The position numbers and the translations under genes are program-made. Shown here one piece after another: positions 35,432 through 44,842 of a stretch of 64,000 nucleotides of DNA (its first letter is position 1; the number at the start of each line of letters is the position of its first letter). The notes under the pieces are model-generated. The model did no database searches. It had not been told where the DNA came from and was given only the letters and a program-made list of their open reading frames with translations. Origin of the DNA: Paenibacillus oralis (lineage in GTDB: Bacteria > Bacillota > Bacilli > Paenibacillales > Paenibacillaceae); the NCBI RefSeq assembly GCF_003863965.1, contig NZ_RRCN01000001.1, positions 1,249,406-1,313,405 of the forward strand, given 5' to 3'.

Positions 35432-35663
35432 ATGCAAAAGCGCAGTTGAAATGAGCAGAATTCCGGCTATTAGAGCGATGAGATGCAAAAGCGCAGTTGA
35501 AATGAGCAGAATTCCGGCTATTAGAGCGATGAGATGCAAAAGTGCAGTTGAAAATGGGACTTACAGACAAATTTGATCAATATGGCGAAAATGGCCTGCA
35601 CTTTTGCAGTTCGCTGCCCAGTTTCAGGAGGTTTTGACAAAATTCGCATGCACTTTTGCATTT
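35432..35663. repeat. Intergenic module repeat, family E copy 1 (3+2 modules)
   Basis: Modules around TGCAAAA-GYGCA at 35432, 35483 and 35534 (forward) and inverted ones ending at 35608 and 35660. The first two forward units are an almost perfect 51-bp tandem duplication (module plus spacer). It lies between mhqR and the membrane protein gene. Confidence 0.82.
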
Positions 35664-35716
35664 GGCCCAATTGTGCCGGCCCCCGCTGCCCCACAGGAGT
35701 CCAGCAGGCAGCAGCA

Positions 35717-36109
35717 TCACCGCTTGCCGCCGGACGCCTTGGGATGCACATGCAGCAATACATTGGCGGCAAACAAAACGACGCTGAACACAACCAGAAT
35801 TCCGCCGATCGCCACCAACGGCTCGAATTGCTCCGAACCCAGCTCCAAAAAAGCGAGGCTGATCATCATGATCGGCAGGCCGACCGAATAGGTCCAGAAT
35901 TGGATTTTGCTGAGCAAGCTTTCACCAGCCTCCGGAAACAGCACATAAATCAGCCCGGCCAGCGCAAACGAAGCCCATCCCAGCAAATTGACATGCGCGT
36001 GCACGCTCTCCAGTTCGTGTTCATGCCGCATCGACATATACATGCCCAACAGTACGCCAATGACAAAATAAATGACGGAAACTCTAATATACGCGATTCC
36101 CACGGCCAT
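35717..36109 (-). CDS. Small haem-copper-oxidase-like membrane protein
   Basis: A 130-residue protein with four transmembrane helices. The pattern ESVHAHVNLLGW resembles a haem-ligand helix of cytochrome c oxidase/NorB subunit I, and a second histidine pair HVH sits near the C terminus. It is far too short to be a catalytic subunit and belongs to the small proteins annotated as cbb3-type subunit I-like. Function unknown. It is followed 75 bp later by an oppositely ordered FAD oxidoreductase gene on the same strand. Confidence 0.65.
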   Translation of the reverse strand: MAVGIAYIRVSVIYFVIGVLLGMYMSMRHEHELESVHAHVNLLGWASFALAGLIYVLFPEAGESLLSKIQFWTYSVGLPIMMISLAFLELGSEQFEPLVAIGGILVVFSVVLFAANVLLHVHPKASGGKR

Positions 36110-36184
36110 GCCCCCTGCTTGGTCAATTTTTTGACATGTTCAAAAATATGTCCCAATCGGCAGGAATATTCGTGAAGATGCCCG

Positions 36185-37654
36185 TTACTTTCCGGTGAGG
36201 GCGATGCCGTAATCTTTGGCTAAATATTCGTGAATCCGTTCAAAATCGGCCGGTGTCAGCTGATTCAATCGTCTATGCTTCTGTTTCCATTCACGCCCGA
36301 GAATGATGCCGATCGTTTCCCCGGCCAAACCGGTGGTCGGAATGACCCTGGCGCTGCCGTAGGCTTTAATCGTGGCCCCGATGTTTTTGCCGGCCACCAG
36401 CACATTGTCGTAAGACTTCAATTCAAAAGACCGCAGCGGAATGCCGTACCGGTCCGGTTTGCCGTAACCGATCCCCTTCGCAATGGCGCGGGTGGCCTGC
36501 AAATCAATCGGGTATCCGCCTACGCTGACGTTATCCCAAAACATCCGGCTCGACTGCAAATCCGGATAATCCAGCACGTATTCCGTTTCATAGCGGTCGA
36601 AGTCGCGGATGTACAAATATTCCGGATACCCGTTTAACTCGGCTTTCTCGAAACCGGGAATATGCTTGCGCAAATATTTGACGATATCAGGCGCTTCCGC
36701 TTTGGCCCGGCTGACGGCCGACGTTACCGATTGGGGATCCGCCGGGTTCACGTCGTAAATCAGCAGGCTGTTGATGATCACCTCGCTGTCTTTTTGATAC
36801 GTGGCATTAAGCCCCCGGAGCACGAGATGCGAGTCGCGCGGTTTATAATTAAAAGTCAGATTGCTGAACCCCGTGGCAAAATGCCAATCCACATAAGTGT
36901 TGGGACCGTATTTCTTCTGTACGTTCGTAAGCGGATAATCCTCTAGCACGGCTTGATGCAGCTTGTTCCAATTGACTTTTTTGACGGGAAGCATGTAAGT
37001 AGCCGCCATGTAATCCGGCTTCTTGCCGCCATAGATGCTCTCCATGCCTGGAATCCGCTTGCCTCCAAGCTTGCTGGCCAGGGCGGCGAAATCGGTATTT
37101 TCCACAAAATAACCGGCTTGAACCGTATACCTCTTTCCATCCCTCGCCCGGTACGTCAGCGATTTGAGCGATTTCCCCATCCCTTGGGGAACGATGTCCA
37201 CCCCTTCAATAACGATACCGCTGCGAAGCGGGATGCCCTGGATCAAACGATCGTAAAACCGTGCAAAGGCCGGAAGCTTGCGGATTTTTCCGGTTTTGTA
37301 CCCATCGTACAGCGGCTTCAGCTCGCCCTGCACCAAACTGCGCTTCCGATTGTCGTTCGGCTCGTCCAACACCAGCATCTGCCCCTGGATCAATTCGCCG
37401 CCCGGTTTGCCGCGCGGATCAAGAACGAGCACGTTTAATCCCAAATCATGGGCCGACTTGGCCAGCAAAACCCCTTCGATTTCACTGCCGATCAGAACGA
37501 CGTCATAACGGCTGCAGCCCGGTCCGCATTTCGGAGTCCCGGTTTGTGCGTGGGCGATGGAAGCCCCCGTCCAGGGGCCTGTCCCTTGAAGGACAACGGC
37601 GCCGATCAACACGGCCATCACGATTCGTACGTACTTTGGCAACCTAAATTTCAT
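36185..37654 (-). CDS. Exported FAD-dependent oxidoreductase
   Basis: A 489-residue protein with a signal peptide (about 1-38, ending SIAHAQ) and then an FAD-binding Rossmann start YDVVLIGSEIEGVLLA (about 50-65) and a matching ribose-binding VLDPRGKPGG. The C-terminal part has VLVAGKNIGAT...TTGLAGETIG, as in the FAD_oxidored family (PF12831). CGPGCSRYD just before the Rossmann fold contributes two cysteines of unknown role. Substrate unknown. The ATG at 37654 has GGGGAG upstream. The protein is likely exported unfolded or with FAD added outside; no twin-arginine motif is seen. Confidence 0.8.
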   Translation of the reverse strand: MKFRLPKYVRIVMAVLIGAVVLQGTGPWTGASIAHAQTGTPKCGPGCSRYDVVLIGSEIEGVLLAKSAHDLGLNVLVLDPRGKPGGELIQGQMLVLDEPNDNRKRSLVQGELKPLYDGYKTGKIRKLPAFARFYDRLIQGIPLRSGIVIEGVDIVPQGMGKSLKSLTYRARDGKRYTVQAGYFVENTDFAALASKLGGKRIPGMESIYGGKKPDYMAATYMLPVKKVNWNKLHQAVLEDYPLTNVQKKYGPNTYVDWHFATGFSNLTFNYKPRDSHLVLRGLNATYQKDSEVIINSLLIYDVNPADPQSVTSAVSRAKAEAPDIVKYLRKHIPGFEKAELNGYPEYLYIRDFDRYETEYVLDYPDLQSSRMFWDNVSVGGYPIDLQATRAIAKGIGYGKPDRYGIPLRSFELKSYDNVLVAGKNIGATIKAYGSARVIPTTGLAGETIGIILGREWKQKHRRLNQLTPADFERIHEYLAKDYGIALTGK

Positions 37655-37719
37655 CAAACGACAATTCTCCCCTCACCTAGTAGAACGATTCAAAGATAAC
37701 GTGTATAGGCCCAGCCGCA

Positions 37720-37826
37720 AAGCAAATGCGGTCAACCGAACGCGTTAAGCCAATGCGGCCGAATGAACGGTTAAAGCCGGTGTGGCCGACCTACCGCGTA
37801 AAGCCAATTTGATCGACCGACCGCCG
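37720..37826. repeat. 27-bp tandem array (family F, copy 1)
   Basis: Four degenerate units of about 27 bp, each starting AAGC-x-AATG-x-GG-x-CGA, at about 37720, 37747, 37773 and 37800. The reverse complement recurs at 42144-42274. It abuts family A copy 4. Confidence 0.75.
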
Positions 37827-37837
37827 ACTTGCAATCC

Positions 37838-38020
37838 TAACGGACACCAGCGCCGTTATTTAGGTGAAATTCGCAGTTTTCAACATGTAACGGACACCAC
37901 AGACCTTATTCGGCATTTCCATGCAGGTATCCGGCCTTTTTCGAGCAAATAGCGGCTCCCCTGTCCTTTAGAAATGAAAACGGCGCTTTTTCAGGCAAAT
38001 AAGGTCACTCAGGTCCGTTA
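37838..38020 (-). repeat. Intergenic module repeat, family A copy 4 (reverse orientation)
   Basis: Modules at 37838, 37888, 37947, 37997; pitch 50/59/50, length 183 bp. Spacers and module order match family A copy 5 read in reverse: the centre GCTCGAAAAA-GCCG is shared. Confidence 0.85.
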
Positions 38021-38254
38021 GCTTTCATGCGGGCGGATCTGCCGGCCAATGCACCCGTTATTTCAGGAGCAATCTTAGTCCTATACTGCTATTTTGTCTC
38101 TTAAAAAAATAGATATCCAGATTGTATCATCAACCATGCAATATTTTGACCTAATAAAAAATTCCCCGCAGCGTTTGCCCGAAAAAAGCTCCTTAAGAGC
38201 TTGTCGTTTCCTAAGCAAGCATTCGCCACAGGGGAAATATAACAGGGATTCTTT

Positions 38255-39223
38255 TCAATCGGCCGATGACGGCGGATTCGTATGGAACAACGCGGCGGCG
38301 CCGATCAATCCCACATCATCGTTTAAGCCCGCCGGAACGAGGGTGTAGCTCTGGCGGTACGGCGCCATCACAAAGCGCTCCGTCTCCGCCCTTAGCGCCG
38401 GAAAAAGCTGATCGCCCGCACGGCTCACTCCTCCGCCGATCACGATCCGGTCCGGGTTAAAGGTGTGGATGACGTTGGCTAGCCCCAAGCCCATGTAATG
38501 AACGGCCCGCCGGATAACGTCGATCGCTACGGCATCGCCCTGTTTTTGCGCTTCAAAAACATGCTTGGCCGAAACAGCTTCGCCCTGCTCCTCGGCCAGG
38601 GTCCGGATCAGGGATTCACGCTCCTTCATTAAGGAGAGGGCGGAATCGCGAATCGCCGTCCCGGAAGCAAACGTCTCCCAGCAGCCGCGGTTGCCGCAGC
38701 TGCAAAGCGCTCCGCCGGGGTCGATCACGGTGTGGCCCAGTTCCCCGGCAAACGAGCGGGAACCAAGCAGCAGCTTTCCGTCCAGCACGATGCCGGCGCC
38801 CACGCCGGTGCTGAAGGTGATGTAAACCATATTCTCCGCGCCCTTTCCGGCCCCGTGGACATATTCGCCCCAGGCGGCGGCATTCGCGTCATTAACCACC
38901 TTGACCTCCACGCCAAGGTCTTTTTCCATCCACTTTTTGAGGGGAACATGGTTCCATTCCGGAAGGTTGGTTCCGTTTAAGGCAATGCCTTCCCGGCTAT
39001 CGACCGCCCCGGGAGAAGCCAGCCCGACCCCGGCCAACGGGTAACCCGCTGAGACGGTCCGGATCATTGAGACCATGCGCTGTACGACTTCCTTGGCCGT
39101 ACGGGCGCCGGACGTTTCCATCTGCTCTCGTGAAATGATTGCTCCCGCAGGATCGAACAACGCGGCTGCGATCTTCGTCCCGCCCAAATCGATGCCAACA
39201 ACATATTGATGTGATGTATGCAA
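38255..39223 (-). CDS. ROK-family sugar kinase (glucokinase-like)
   Basis: A 322-residue cytoplasmic kinase. ATP loop VGIDLGGTKIAAALFD (about 8-23), catalytic region VNDANAAAWGEY (Asp about 113), zinc-binding CSCGNRGCWE (about 177-186) and IGGGVSRAG are visible. It lacks an N-terminal helix-turn-helix, so it is a kinase and not a ROK repressor. The start is taken as TTG 39223 after AAAGGTGAAC; no ATG is suitably placed. It follows cutC by 34 bp. Glucose or N-acetylmannosamine/fructose kinases share this plan, so the sugar is not fixed. Confidence 0.85.
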   Translation of the reverse strand: MHTSHQYVVGIDLGGTKIAAALFDPAGAIISREQMETSGARTAKEVVQRMVSMIRTVSAGYPLAGVGLASPGAVDSREGIALNGTNLPEWNHVPLKKWMEKDLGVEVKVVNDANAAAWGEYVHGAGKGAENMVYITFSTGVGAGIVLDGKLLLGSRSFAGELGHTVIDPGGALCSCGNRGCWETFASGTAIRDSALSLMKERESLIRTLAEEQGEAVSAKHVFEAQKQGDAVAIDVIRRAVHYMGLGLANVIHTFNPDRIVIGGGVSRAGDQLFPALRAETERFVMAPYRQSYTLVPAGLNDDVGLIGAAALFHTNPPSSAD

Positions 39224-39257
39224 TAAGTTCACCTTTTTCGCTATATCGATATGTTTA

Positions 39258-39944
39258 TTAATGATGCAGATGATTGGCCAGCGCTCGCAGCTTGACCGGA
39301 TCGAGCGGGGCCAATCCATTCCCGTTCTTGCGGACGGCGGAGCCGAAATGCACCTCAGTGACGCCTGTCTCCGTTACAAACGTTTCGATCGTTTCCAGGT
39401 TCAGCCCATGCCCCGCGAGGATGGTTAACGAGCTGCTGCGCACTTCCCGCACCAGTTCCCGGATAGCGGGCATCGCTTCCGTTGCGGGCTTCGGGCCTCC
39501 CGAAGTCAGCACGCGGGTGACCTGCGGGCAGCGCATCAGGGTGCGCAGGCCGGCCTGTTGGTCCGTAAGCTCGTCGAACGCGCGATGAAAGGTCACCTGA
39601 AGCCCCGCCGCCGGGAGCAGCAAGCGTTCCAGCGCCGCTTCGTCGATGGTGCGGTCCGCTGTTAAGGCGCCGATGACGATGCCGGCGGCTCCCGTTTCGG
39701 CGATCGCCCGAATTTCCGCCTCCATCGTCCTAAGATCCGCCTCGCCGTACACGAAGGTACGGCTGTGCGGCCGGACCATGACGTGGACGGGAATCCGAAC
39801 CGCGCGGACCGCTTCCCGGATCATGCCGATGCCGGGCGTAAGACCGCCCTCCGTCATCGCGGTGATCAGTTCGATCCGGTCCGCCCCGTTTGCCTCAGCC
39901 ACAACGGCGTCCTCCACGCATGTCGCAATTACCTCTAAAATCAT
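39258..39944 (-). CDS. cutC: CutC family protein
   Basis: A 228-residue TIM-barrel protein with the family signature GADRIELITAMTEGGLTPG (about 20-38) and VMVRPHSRTFVYG (about 55-67). CutC was named for copper tolerance, but the role is unsettled. It is encoded between the aminopeptidase and ROK kinase genes, all on one strand. AAAGGAGGCTGCAGATTTAG sets the start. Confidence 0.92.
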   Translation of the reverse strand: MILEVIATCVEDAVVAEANGADRIELITAMTEGGLTPGIGMIREAVRAVRIPVHVMVRPHSRTFVYGEADLRTMEAEIRAIAETGAAGIVIGALTADRTIDEAALERLLLPAAGLQVTFHRAFDELTDQQAGLRTLMRCPQVTRVLTSGGPKPATEAMPAIRELVREVRSSSLTILAGHGLNLETIETFVTETGVTEVHFGSAVRKNGNGLAPLDPVKLRALANHLHH

Positions 39945-39988
39945 CTAAATCTGCAGCCTCCTTTCACCCTTTGGAATCCGTTTGCGGC

Positions 39989-41797
39989 TCACTGCCCCCC
40001 TGGGCTGGAGCGACAGATCGCGTAATCCGCCAGCAGCCGCGCCCCGTAACCGGTCGCTCCCGCCGCGGAGTAGCTAACCTCCCGCTTATACTGGACCGTT
40101 CCGGCCATATCGATATGAACCCATTTCATCGACGGGTCGACGAATTTGCGGATGAACAACGCAGCAATGATCGCTCCCGCCATGCCAGAGGTGCCGACGT
40201 TGCGCAAATCGGCGTAATCGCTGCGCAGTTCCGCTTCGTACTCGTCCATCAGCGGCATCGGCCACAGCCGCTCTCCGTTCCGCTCGCCGATGTCCACGAG
40301 CTCCCGGCTCATGCCGTCATCGCCCAGGATTGCCGCGATGCCCAGGCCCAGTGCCTGCCCGACATTGCCGGTAAGCGTGGCGATGTCGATCGCCTCCGCC
40401 GCGCCCAGCTTGGCGGCGTGGAGCAGCGCGTCGGCGAGGATCAGCCGGCCCTCGCCGTCGGTGTTGGCCACCTGCACGGCCAGGCCGTTCGGATAACGGA
40501 TGACCGACGAGGGCAGCAGCGCGCGGGCATCCGGCAAGTTGTCCGCGACCGCGATCAGCGCGGCGACGCGGACGGCGGCGCGCTGTCGCACGAGGATGTC
40601 GAGCGCGCCGATGACGGCCGCCGCTCCGCCCATGTCCATGCGGGCGTCGCTAATGTCGCGGCCGGTCTTCACGTTCATACCGCCCATATCGAAGGTGACG
40701 CCTTTGCCAACCAGGGCGAGCAGCGGCAAATCGGGAGAGCCGCCGTCATAGAGCAGCTCGATCAGCGCGGGGGCATGCTTGCTTCCCGCGCCCACGGCCA
40801 GCAGCCCGTTCATTTCGCGTTCGGCGAGCTCCTGCCCTTTGTACACGCGGATGCGCACCGGCGTCCCCGCAAAATGGCTTTGCACCCGGGCCGCGAAACG
40901 CTCCGGGTTCAAGGCATCGGGCGGCTCATTCACCAGGTCGCGGGCCAGCATCGCGCCTTCCGCCCGAATCCGCGCCGTTTCGCGCGTCTCTTCCAGCTGC
41001 CGCAAAGACAGTTCGGGCCAGTCCGCGGGGCGGACAATCATCTCCACGCTGGCGCTGGACCGGGTGTGCCCGCGGTATTTGTCGAAGCGGTACAGCCCGA
41101 GCAGCCAGCCTTCGAGCCAGGCCTGCAGCCAGGCGGCCGCTGAGGTAGCGGCTGAGGCGGTGGTGGCAGCGCGCTCGGAAACGGGAGCGATGTCGCTCCC
41201 TGCAGCATGGGGCGCGGTGCTTGACGCAGGGCTGGCCGCTGCGCCTGTCGCGGTGCTTTCCACCGGGATTGACGCGGTATTTGAAGCGTGGCTGTCCGGC
41301 ATCGCTGTGTGTATCTCGCCGCCTTCTGCCGCGTTTACCGCAGCACTAGCCGTGGTCCCGCTCCCCGCATCGCTTCCGGCTGCTCCAGTCTGCGCTGACA
41401 CCGCCGCCGGACTGGCCCATGCGCCTGCCGCCAAGCCGGCCAGCGCACTGCCCACGCCCTCGCCAGCCGCCGGGTTACCTGTCGAGCCGTCCGACGCGCT
41501 TGCCGACGCGCCTACGCCCCGGCGCACCAGCACGGCGGCAGTGCGCCCTTCGCGCAGCAGCGCCCGGGCCGCGGTTCCCCCGGCTCGCCGCACCGCCTCC
41601 AGCGTTTCGCTGCCCCGCTGGCCCAGGCCGACGGCAAGTACGTCGGCATCTCCGTCCTGCCGGGCATACAGCCATGTAGCGGTGCCACGGTGCTTGTACT
41701 TGTCCCGCAGCGGCAAAGCAAACGGCTCGCCCTCATAAGCCGGGCACACGAGCGCTTCTCCCGCCCGCCGGTTTCCTGCGTCTATCGTAATTTGCAA
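39989..41797 (-). CDS. Leucyl aminopeptidase family M17 with an in-frame Ala/Ser-rich insertion
   Basis: A 602-residue dizinc aminopeptidase. The catalytic domain shows VGKGVTFDMGGMNVK, RMDMGGAAAVIGAL and NTDGEGRLILADAL, with the metal-binding Asp/Glu/Lys residues in place; usual family length is near 480-500. The excess is a low-complexity insert of about 120 residues (about 95-218) in the N-terminal domain, between ALLREGRTAAVLVRRG and WLQAWLEGWLLGLYRFD. The start is TTG 41797 after GAAGGAGGGATAGCG. It releases N-terminal amino acids from peptides in the cytoplasm; the peptide importer upstream may supply substrate. Confidence 0.9.
   Translation of the reverse strand: MQITIDAGNRRAGEALVCPAYEGEPFALPLRDKYKHRGTATWLYARQDGDADVLAVGLGQRGSETLEAVRRAGGTAARALLREGRTAAVLVRRGVGASASASDGSTGNPAAGEGVGSALAGLAAGAWASPAAVSAQTGAAGSDAGSGTTASAAVNAAEGGEIHTAMPDSHASNTASIPVESTATGAAASPASSTAPHAAGSDIAPVSERAATTASAATSAAAWLQAWLEGWLLGLYRFDKYRGHTRSSASVEMIVRPADWPELSLRQLEETRETARIRAEGAMLARDLVNEPPDALNPERFAARVQSHFAGTPVRIRVYKGQELAEREMNGLLAVGAGSKHAPALIELLYDGGSPDLPLLALVGKGVTFDMGGMNVKTGRDISDARMDMGGAAAVIGALDILVRQRAAVRVAALIAVADNLPDARALLPSSVIRYPNGLAVQVANTDGEGRLILADALLHAAKLGAAEAIDIATLTGNVGQALGLGIAAILGDDGMSRELVDIGERNGERLWPMPLMDEYEAELRSDYADLRNVGTSGMAGAIIAALFIRKFVDPSMKWVHIDMAGTVQYKREVSYSAAGATGYGARLLADYAICRSSPGGQ
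41140..41515 (-). repeat. Low-complexity in-frame insert of the M17 aminopeptidase
   Basis: About 375 bp, a multiple of three, encoding Ala/Ser/Thr/Gly-rich sequence with degenerate short repeats. It interrupts a conserved enzyme domain without breaking the frame. Confidence 0.7.
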
Positions 41798-41943
41798 CGC
41801 TATCCCTCCTTCATCATCTATGAATCTGAATAACGCTTACAGATGTCTGAATAATGCTCGAAGAACACCTCTTACACCGCACAAATTAGTAGCTAGCTCC
41901 TGAAAATAACGCGAACGTGGGGCAAACCCACCGCGTCGGCGCC

Positions 41944-42126
41944 TAACGGACACAAACGACCTTATTTGCCTAAAAAGCCGCCGTTTTAACTTCTAACGGA
42001 CAGGAGAGTCTCTATTTGCTCGAAAAAAGCCGAATACGTGCACATCAATGCCAAATAAGGTCTGTGGTGTCCGTTACATTTTAAAAACCGTGGATTTTAC
42101 CCCAATAAGGGCGCTGGTGTCCGTTA
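41944..42126 (+). repeat. Intergenic module repeat, family A copy 5
   Basis: Modules at 41944, 41994 (forward), 42053 and 42103 (inverted); pitch 50/59/50, length 183 bp. It forms an inverted pair with copy 4 around the ROK kinase-cutC-aminopeptidase block. Confidence 0.85.
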
Positions 42127-42143
42127 GGGCTGCATGTCGGCAG

Positions 42144-42274
42144 TCGGCCGACCACATTCGGTTTGCGCGGCCAGTCGGCGACATCGGCTTTACGTGTTCA
42201 TTCGATCACATTGGCTTTGCACGTTCAGTCGATCACTTTCGCTTTACCCGTCCGGTCGGCCACTTTCGCTTTAC
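42144..42274. repeat. 27-bp tandem array (family F, copy 2, reversed)
   Basis: About five units of about 27 bp, each ending in CGGTTTGC/GGCTTTAC/CGCTTTAC, reverse complementary in type to the array at 37720. Confidence 0.75.
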
Positions 42275-42500
42275 GGTTACAGTTAAGTTGCAGTTGCAGT
42301 CACAGTGCGGTTTTGTTTGATGGTTTCCGTTTTATTTGATGGTTTCCGTTTTATTTGATGGTTTCAGTTTCGTTTGCGGTCTCAGTTCAGTCTCGGTATC
42401 AGTTACAGTTACAGTTACAGTTGCGGTTACAGTCGCGGTTACGGTTGCTATTAGCTGTTGATGTTACTGTTGATTGTACTGTTGATGTTGCGATTCCGCC
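42275..42500. repeat. Microsatellite tract
   Basis: Contains three 19-bp units TTTTATTTGATGGTTTCCG (42312-42368), then an array of hexamers GTTACA/GTTGCG (about 42390-42450) and a trinucleotide-like tail. No gene is visible between the family F array and the oppF stop at 42546. Confidence 0.75.
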
Positions 42501-42545
42501 TATATCCGCCTAAATACGTCATTTCCAGCTTTCCCGGTCGTTCCA

Positions 42546-43703
42546 CTAGTTGTACAAATGGCAGGCCACCTGATGACCCGGCTTTACTTCCTTGAACTCG
42601 GGCGCCGCCTGCTTGCAGATTTCCATGCAGGCCGAGCAGCGCGTATGGAAGCGGCAGCCTGACGGGGGATTGACCGGGCTCGGCAAATCGCCTTTCAAAA
42701 TAATCCGCTCCTTTTTCAGCTTCGGGTCGGGCACCGGCACGGAGGACAGCAGGGCCTGCGTATACGGGTGCAGCGGATGGTCGTATAGATCGTCCTTGAC
42801 CGCCGTTTCCACGAGCGTCCCGAGATACATTACGCCGATCCGGTCGCTGATATGCTCGACGACGCTAAGATCGTGGGAAATGAATAGGTACGTGAGCCCG
42901 TACTCCTCCTGCAGATCCTGCATCAGGTTCAGCACCTGCGACTGGATGGAAACGTCGAGCGCCGACACCGGCTCATCGGCGATGATCAGGCTTGGCCGCA
43001 CCGACAGCGCGCGGGCGATGCCGATCCGCTGCCGCTGCCCGCCGCTGAATTCATGGGCGAACCGCTCGGCATGATAGCTGTTCAGCCCGACGGTTTCCAG
43101 CAGCTTGCAGGCCAGCTTGTCGCGCTCTGCACCGCTCAGCTTGGTGTGAATCAGCAGCGGTTCGGCGACGAGATCCTTCACCTTCATGCGCGGATTCAGC
43201 GAGGCGTAAGGGTCCTGGAACACCATCTGCATCTCCTTGCGGAGCGGGCGCATCTTGTCTTCGCTAAGTCCGCCGATGTTTTGGCCATTAAACCACACCT
43301 CGCCGGCGCTCGGCCGGAGCAAACGGTTCACCAGCCGGCCCGTCGTCGACTTGCCACAGCCGCTTTCCCCGACCAGGCTGAACGTCTCCCCTTTGCGGAT
43401 GGCAAACGAGATGCCGTCGACCGCCCATAATTCACGGCTAGTCCCAAGCCAGCCCTTGCGAACGGCAAAAGATTTCCGCAACGCCTTCACTTCAACGAGC
43501 GGCGTCCCGGACGTTGACTGCACCCCGGACATGCCCCCGAACCTGCTCCCGGACGTGGACCGCACCCCGGACATGCCCCCGAACGTGCTCCCGGACGTTG
43601 ACTGCGCCCCGGACATGCTCCTGGACATGCTCCCGAACGTACTCCCGGCCACAGGCCGCGCCGCCGCTTCCCGCTCCTTCCGCATCTCCGTCGATCCCAT
43701 CAT
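42546..43703 (-). CDS. Oligopeptide ABC transporter ATP-binding protein (OppF/DppF type)
   Basis: A 385-residue ATPase. Walker A GESGCGKS, signature FSGGQRQRIGIARAL, Walker B LIIADEPVSALD and the switch His in FISHDL are present. The C-terminal cysteine-rich SGCRFHTRC...C is the OppF/D tail that binds a cluster. The N-terminal 60 residues before VEVKALRKSF are a 14-residue repeat not found in the family. ATG 43703 overlaps the OppD stop. It pairs with the OppD-type ATPase. Confidence 0.92.
   Translation of the reverse strand: MMGSTEMRKEREAAARPVAGSTFGSMSRSMSGAQSTSGSTFGGMSGVRSTSGSRFGGMSGVQSTSGTPLVEVKALRKSFAVRKGWLGTSRELWAVDGISFAIRKGETFSLVGESGCGKSTTGRLVNRLLRPSAGEVWFNGQNIGGLSEDKMRPLRKEMQMVFQDPYASLNPRMKVKDLVAEPLLIHTKLSGAERDKLACKLLETVGLNSYHAERFAHEFSGGQRQRIGIARALSVRPSLIIADEPVSALDVSIQSQVLNLMQDLQEEYGLTYLFISHDLSVVEHISDRIGVMYLGTLVETAVKDDLYDHPLHPYTQALLSSVPVPDPKLKKERIILKGDLPSPVNPPSGCRFHTRCSACMEICKQAAPEFKEVKPGHQVACHLYN
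43510..43640 (-). repeat. 42-bp in-frame repeat at the 5' end of the OppF-type gene
   Basis: Units begin at 43510, 43552 and 43594 with a period of 42 bp and encode STSGSTFGGMSGVR variants; a degenerate fourth follows. Confidence 0.85.
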
Positions 43704-44827
43704 CACCGATCCGCCCCTTCCTCTTCAAGCCGTATGGCCCTTGCCGTATCCGCGGCACCGCCAAACGGACCATCAGCCCTTGCCGTTTCCGAGACACTAC
43801 CTGCCCCGGCGCCATCGCCATCCCATGAGCCCCCCTCTTCCGTCAGCCAACACCGGCTTAAGCGGCCCATACCGGCCTCGCCCTCGCACACCTTGCCCAC
43901 CGGAAGCAGCTCCGGCTCCTGGGCCAGGCAGCGCTCGGCCGCATGCGGACAGCGGGGCGCAAACTTGCAGCCGGCCGGCATATGGGCTAGGTCCGGGACG
44001 TTGCCCGGAATCGAGTCGAGCCGGCGTTTCTTTTGCCGCAGCTTCGGTACGGACCGGATCAGTCCCTGGGTGTAAGGATGCTGCGGATTTTCAAACAGCT
44101 CCTCCACGGGGGCTTGCTCAACCACCCGCCCGGCATACATGACGACGACCCGGTCGCACATTTCCGCCACGACGCCCAGATCGTGCGTGATGAGCAGCAT
44201 GCCCATCTCCCGCTCCTCCTTCAGCCGCCGCATCAAATCGAGAATTTGCGCCTGGATGGTCACGTCGAGCGCCGTTGTCGGCTCGTCCGCGATCAGCAGC
44301 TTCGGGTGGCACGACATCGCCATCGCGATCATCACCCGCTGCCGCATGCCCCCTGACAACTGGTGGGGGTAGTCGCTCATCACTTCCTCCGCACGCGGAA
44401 TCCCGACCAGGTTCAGCATATGGACCGCGTGCTCGCGCGCCCGCTTCCGGTCGTACCCGAGGTGCAGCCGGATCGGCTCTTCGAGCTGCTTTCCGATCCG
44501 CAGCACCGGATTCAGCGACGTCATCGGCTCCTGAAAAATCATCGCCAGCTCCTTGCCCCGAATCCGCCGCATGTCCTGCTCCTTGAGCGATACCAGATCC
44601 GCACCTTCAAACCGCACTTCCCCGGCGGCAATCCGGCCCGGCGTATCCTTGAGCAGCCGCATGACCGACAGCGAGGTTACGCTTTTTCCGCAACCGGACT
44701 CGCCAACCAGCCCCAGCACCTCACCTTTTCCGATGCGAAAATCAACCCCGGCCACCGCCAGCACGGCCCCGCCTTCGCGCCGAAACTCCGTTTTCAGCCC
44801 CTTTACTTCAAGCAATGTCTGCGTCAC
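43703..44827 (-). CDS. Oligopeptide ABC transporter ATP-binding protein (OppD/DppD type)
   Basis: A 374-residue ATPase with Walker A GESGCGKS (about 38-45), signature [15 protein letters not shown], Walker [13 protein letters not shown] and H-loop LITHDLG. The cysteine-rich tail AGCKFAPRC is present, followed by about 55 low-complexity residues. The start is GTG 44827 after GGTGAGAGG, 15 bp from the OppC gene. Confidence 0.92.
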   Translation of the reverse strand: MTQTLLEVKGLKTEFRREGGAVLAVAGVDFRIGKGEVLGLVGESGCGKSVTSLSVMRLLKDTPGRIAAGEVRFEGADLVSLKEQDMRRIRGKELAMIFQEPMTSLNPVLRIGKQLEEPIRLHLGYDRKRAREHAVHMLNLVGIPRAEEVMSDYPHQLSGGMRQRVMIAMAMSCHPKLLIADEPTTALDVTIQAQILDLMRRLKEEREMGMLLITHDLGVVAEMCDRVVVMYAGRVVEQAPVEELFENPQHPYTQGLIRSVPKLRQKKRRLDSIPGNVPDLAHMPAGCKFAPRCPHAAERCLAQEPELLPVGKVCEGEAGMGRLSRCWLTEEGGSWDGDGAGAGSVSETARADGPFGGAADTARAIRLEEEGADR

Positions 44828-44842
44828 AGCCTCTCACCCCCA

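Noticed and set aside
38255-39223. ROK transcriptional repressor
   Set aside because: No N-terminal helix-turn-helix and an intact ATP loop DLGGTK; it is a kinase.
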